DNA of 5,037 nucleotides from Ruminococcus sp. (GTDB lineage: Bacteria; Bacillota; Clostridia; Oscillospirales; Acutalibacteraceae), in assembly GCA_003521625.1 (NCBI GenBank), contig DPHV01000017.1, positions 1 through 5,037 of the forward strand, in the 5' to 3' direction. A program made the position numbers and the translations under genes. Numbering within the stretch: position 1 is the first letter of the stretch; each line of letters opens with the position of its first letter. The notes under the pieces were generated by a model, which saw only the letters and a program-made list of their open reading frames with translations, was not told the origin of the DNA and did no database searches. Below are positions 4,966-5,037 of this stretch, piece after piece.

Positions 4966-5037
4966 GAATGGTAATTTACTGAAAGCTAAACTATAATTTA
5001 GCCGAGTGCCTCGGCTCGCAAATCGAGTGGAAAAGTC
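4966..5037 (+). ncRNA. Start of a structured leader or small RNA, cut by the window end
   Basis: Downstream of the promoter there is no open start codon with a ribosome site, but there are three tightly packed stems: GCTAAA/TTTAGC (4985-4990 with 4997-5002), GCCGAG/CTCGGC (5001-5006 with 5010-5015, loop TGC) and CTCG/CGAG (5015-5018 with 5024-5027). Neighbouring stems share bases and so may compete. This suggests a regulatory leader or a stable RNA. I cannot assign a family from the 72 bases present. Confidence 0.4.

Noticed and set aside
5001..5037. RNase P RNA 5' region, because GAGTGGAAAAGTC resembles the conserved GAGGAAAGTCC
   Set aside because: The match needs an insertion and extra bases in a nearly invariant segment, and too little sequence remains to test the fold.

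Overview
The window looks like chromosomal DNA from an anaerobic, spore-forming Firmicute of the class Clostridia, probably the Ruminococcaceae/Oscillospiraceae. This is inferred from strong AGGAGG-type ribosome binding sites, AT-rich intergenic DNA, a CotJC-type spore-coat manganese catalase remnant, and a macro-domain protein with a C-terminal domain of a kind I associate with gut Clostridia. No species can be named from this sequence.

Layout. 1-1870: two plus-strand genes, a macro-domain (ADP-ribose-binding/hydrolysing) protein fused to an HTH-like C-terminal domain, then a small soluble von Willebrand factor A (vWA) protein with a complete MIDAS metal site. A hairpin and a TATAAT box lie between them, and a strong bidirectional hairpin ends the segment. 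1888-2331: minus-strand 3' two-thirds of a cotJC-like gene whose 5' end is missing. 2332-2900: decayed DNA holding the 3' end of an unrecognised plus-strand gene (frameshifted, with its terminator), the C-terminal end of a GyrI-like effector-binding protein on the minus strand, and an orphan membrane-protein C-terminus on the minus strand. 2900-3240: AT-rich DNA without a convincing gene, but with a perfect 7-1-7 palindrome, an extended -10 promoter followed by a foldable short RNA, and a sequence matching the sigma-G promoter pattern. 3257-4867: a two-gene plus-strand operon, a 91-aa protein of unknown function and an FAD-dependent oxidoreductase ending in a Rieske [2Fe-2S] motif, closed by a good intrinsic terminator. 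4931-5037: a near-consensus promoter and the start of a structured leader or small RNA cut off by the window end.

Functionally, macro plus vWA reads as an ADP-ribose-linked signalling or stress module. The small protein plus flavin/Rieske enzyme reads as a redox operon, possibly expressed in the forespore. The middle is a scar where at least three unrelated gene ends were brought together. I see no clearly new system. The most useful leads are the gene-fragment junction near 2331, the macro-HTH/vWA pair, the sigma-G-like promoter, and the truncated structured leader at the right edge.
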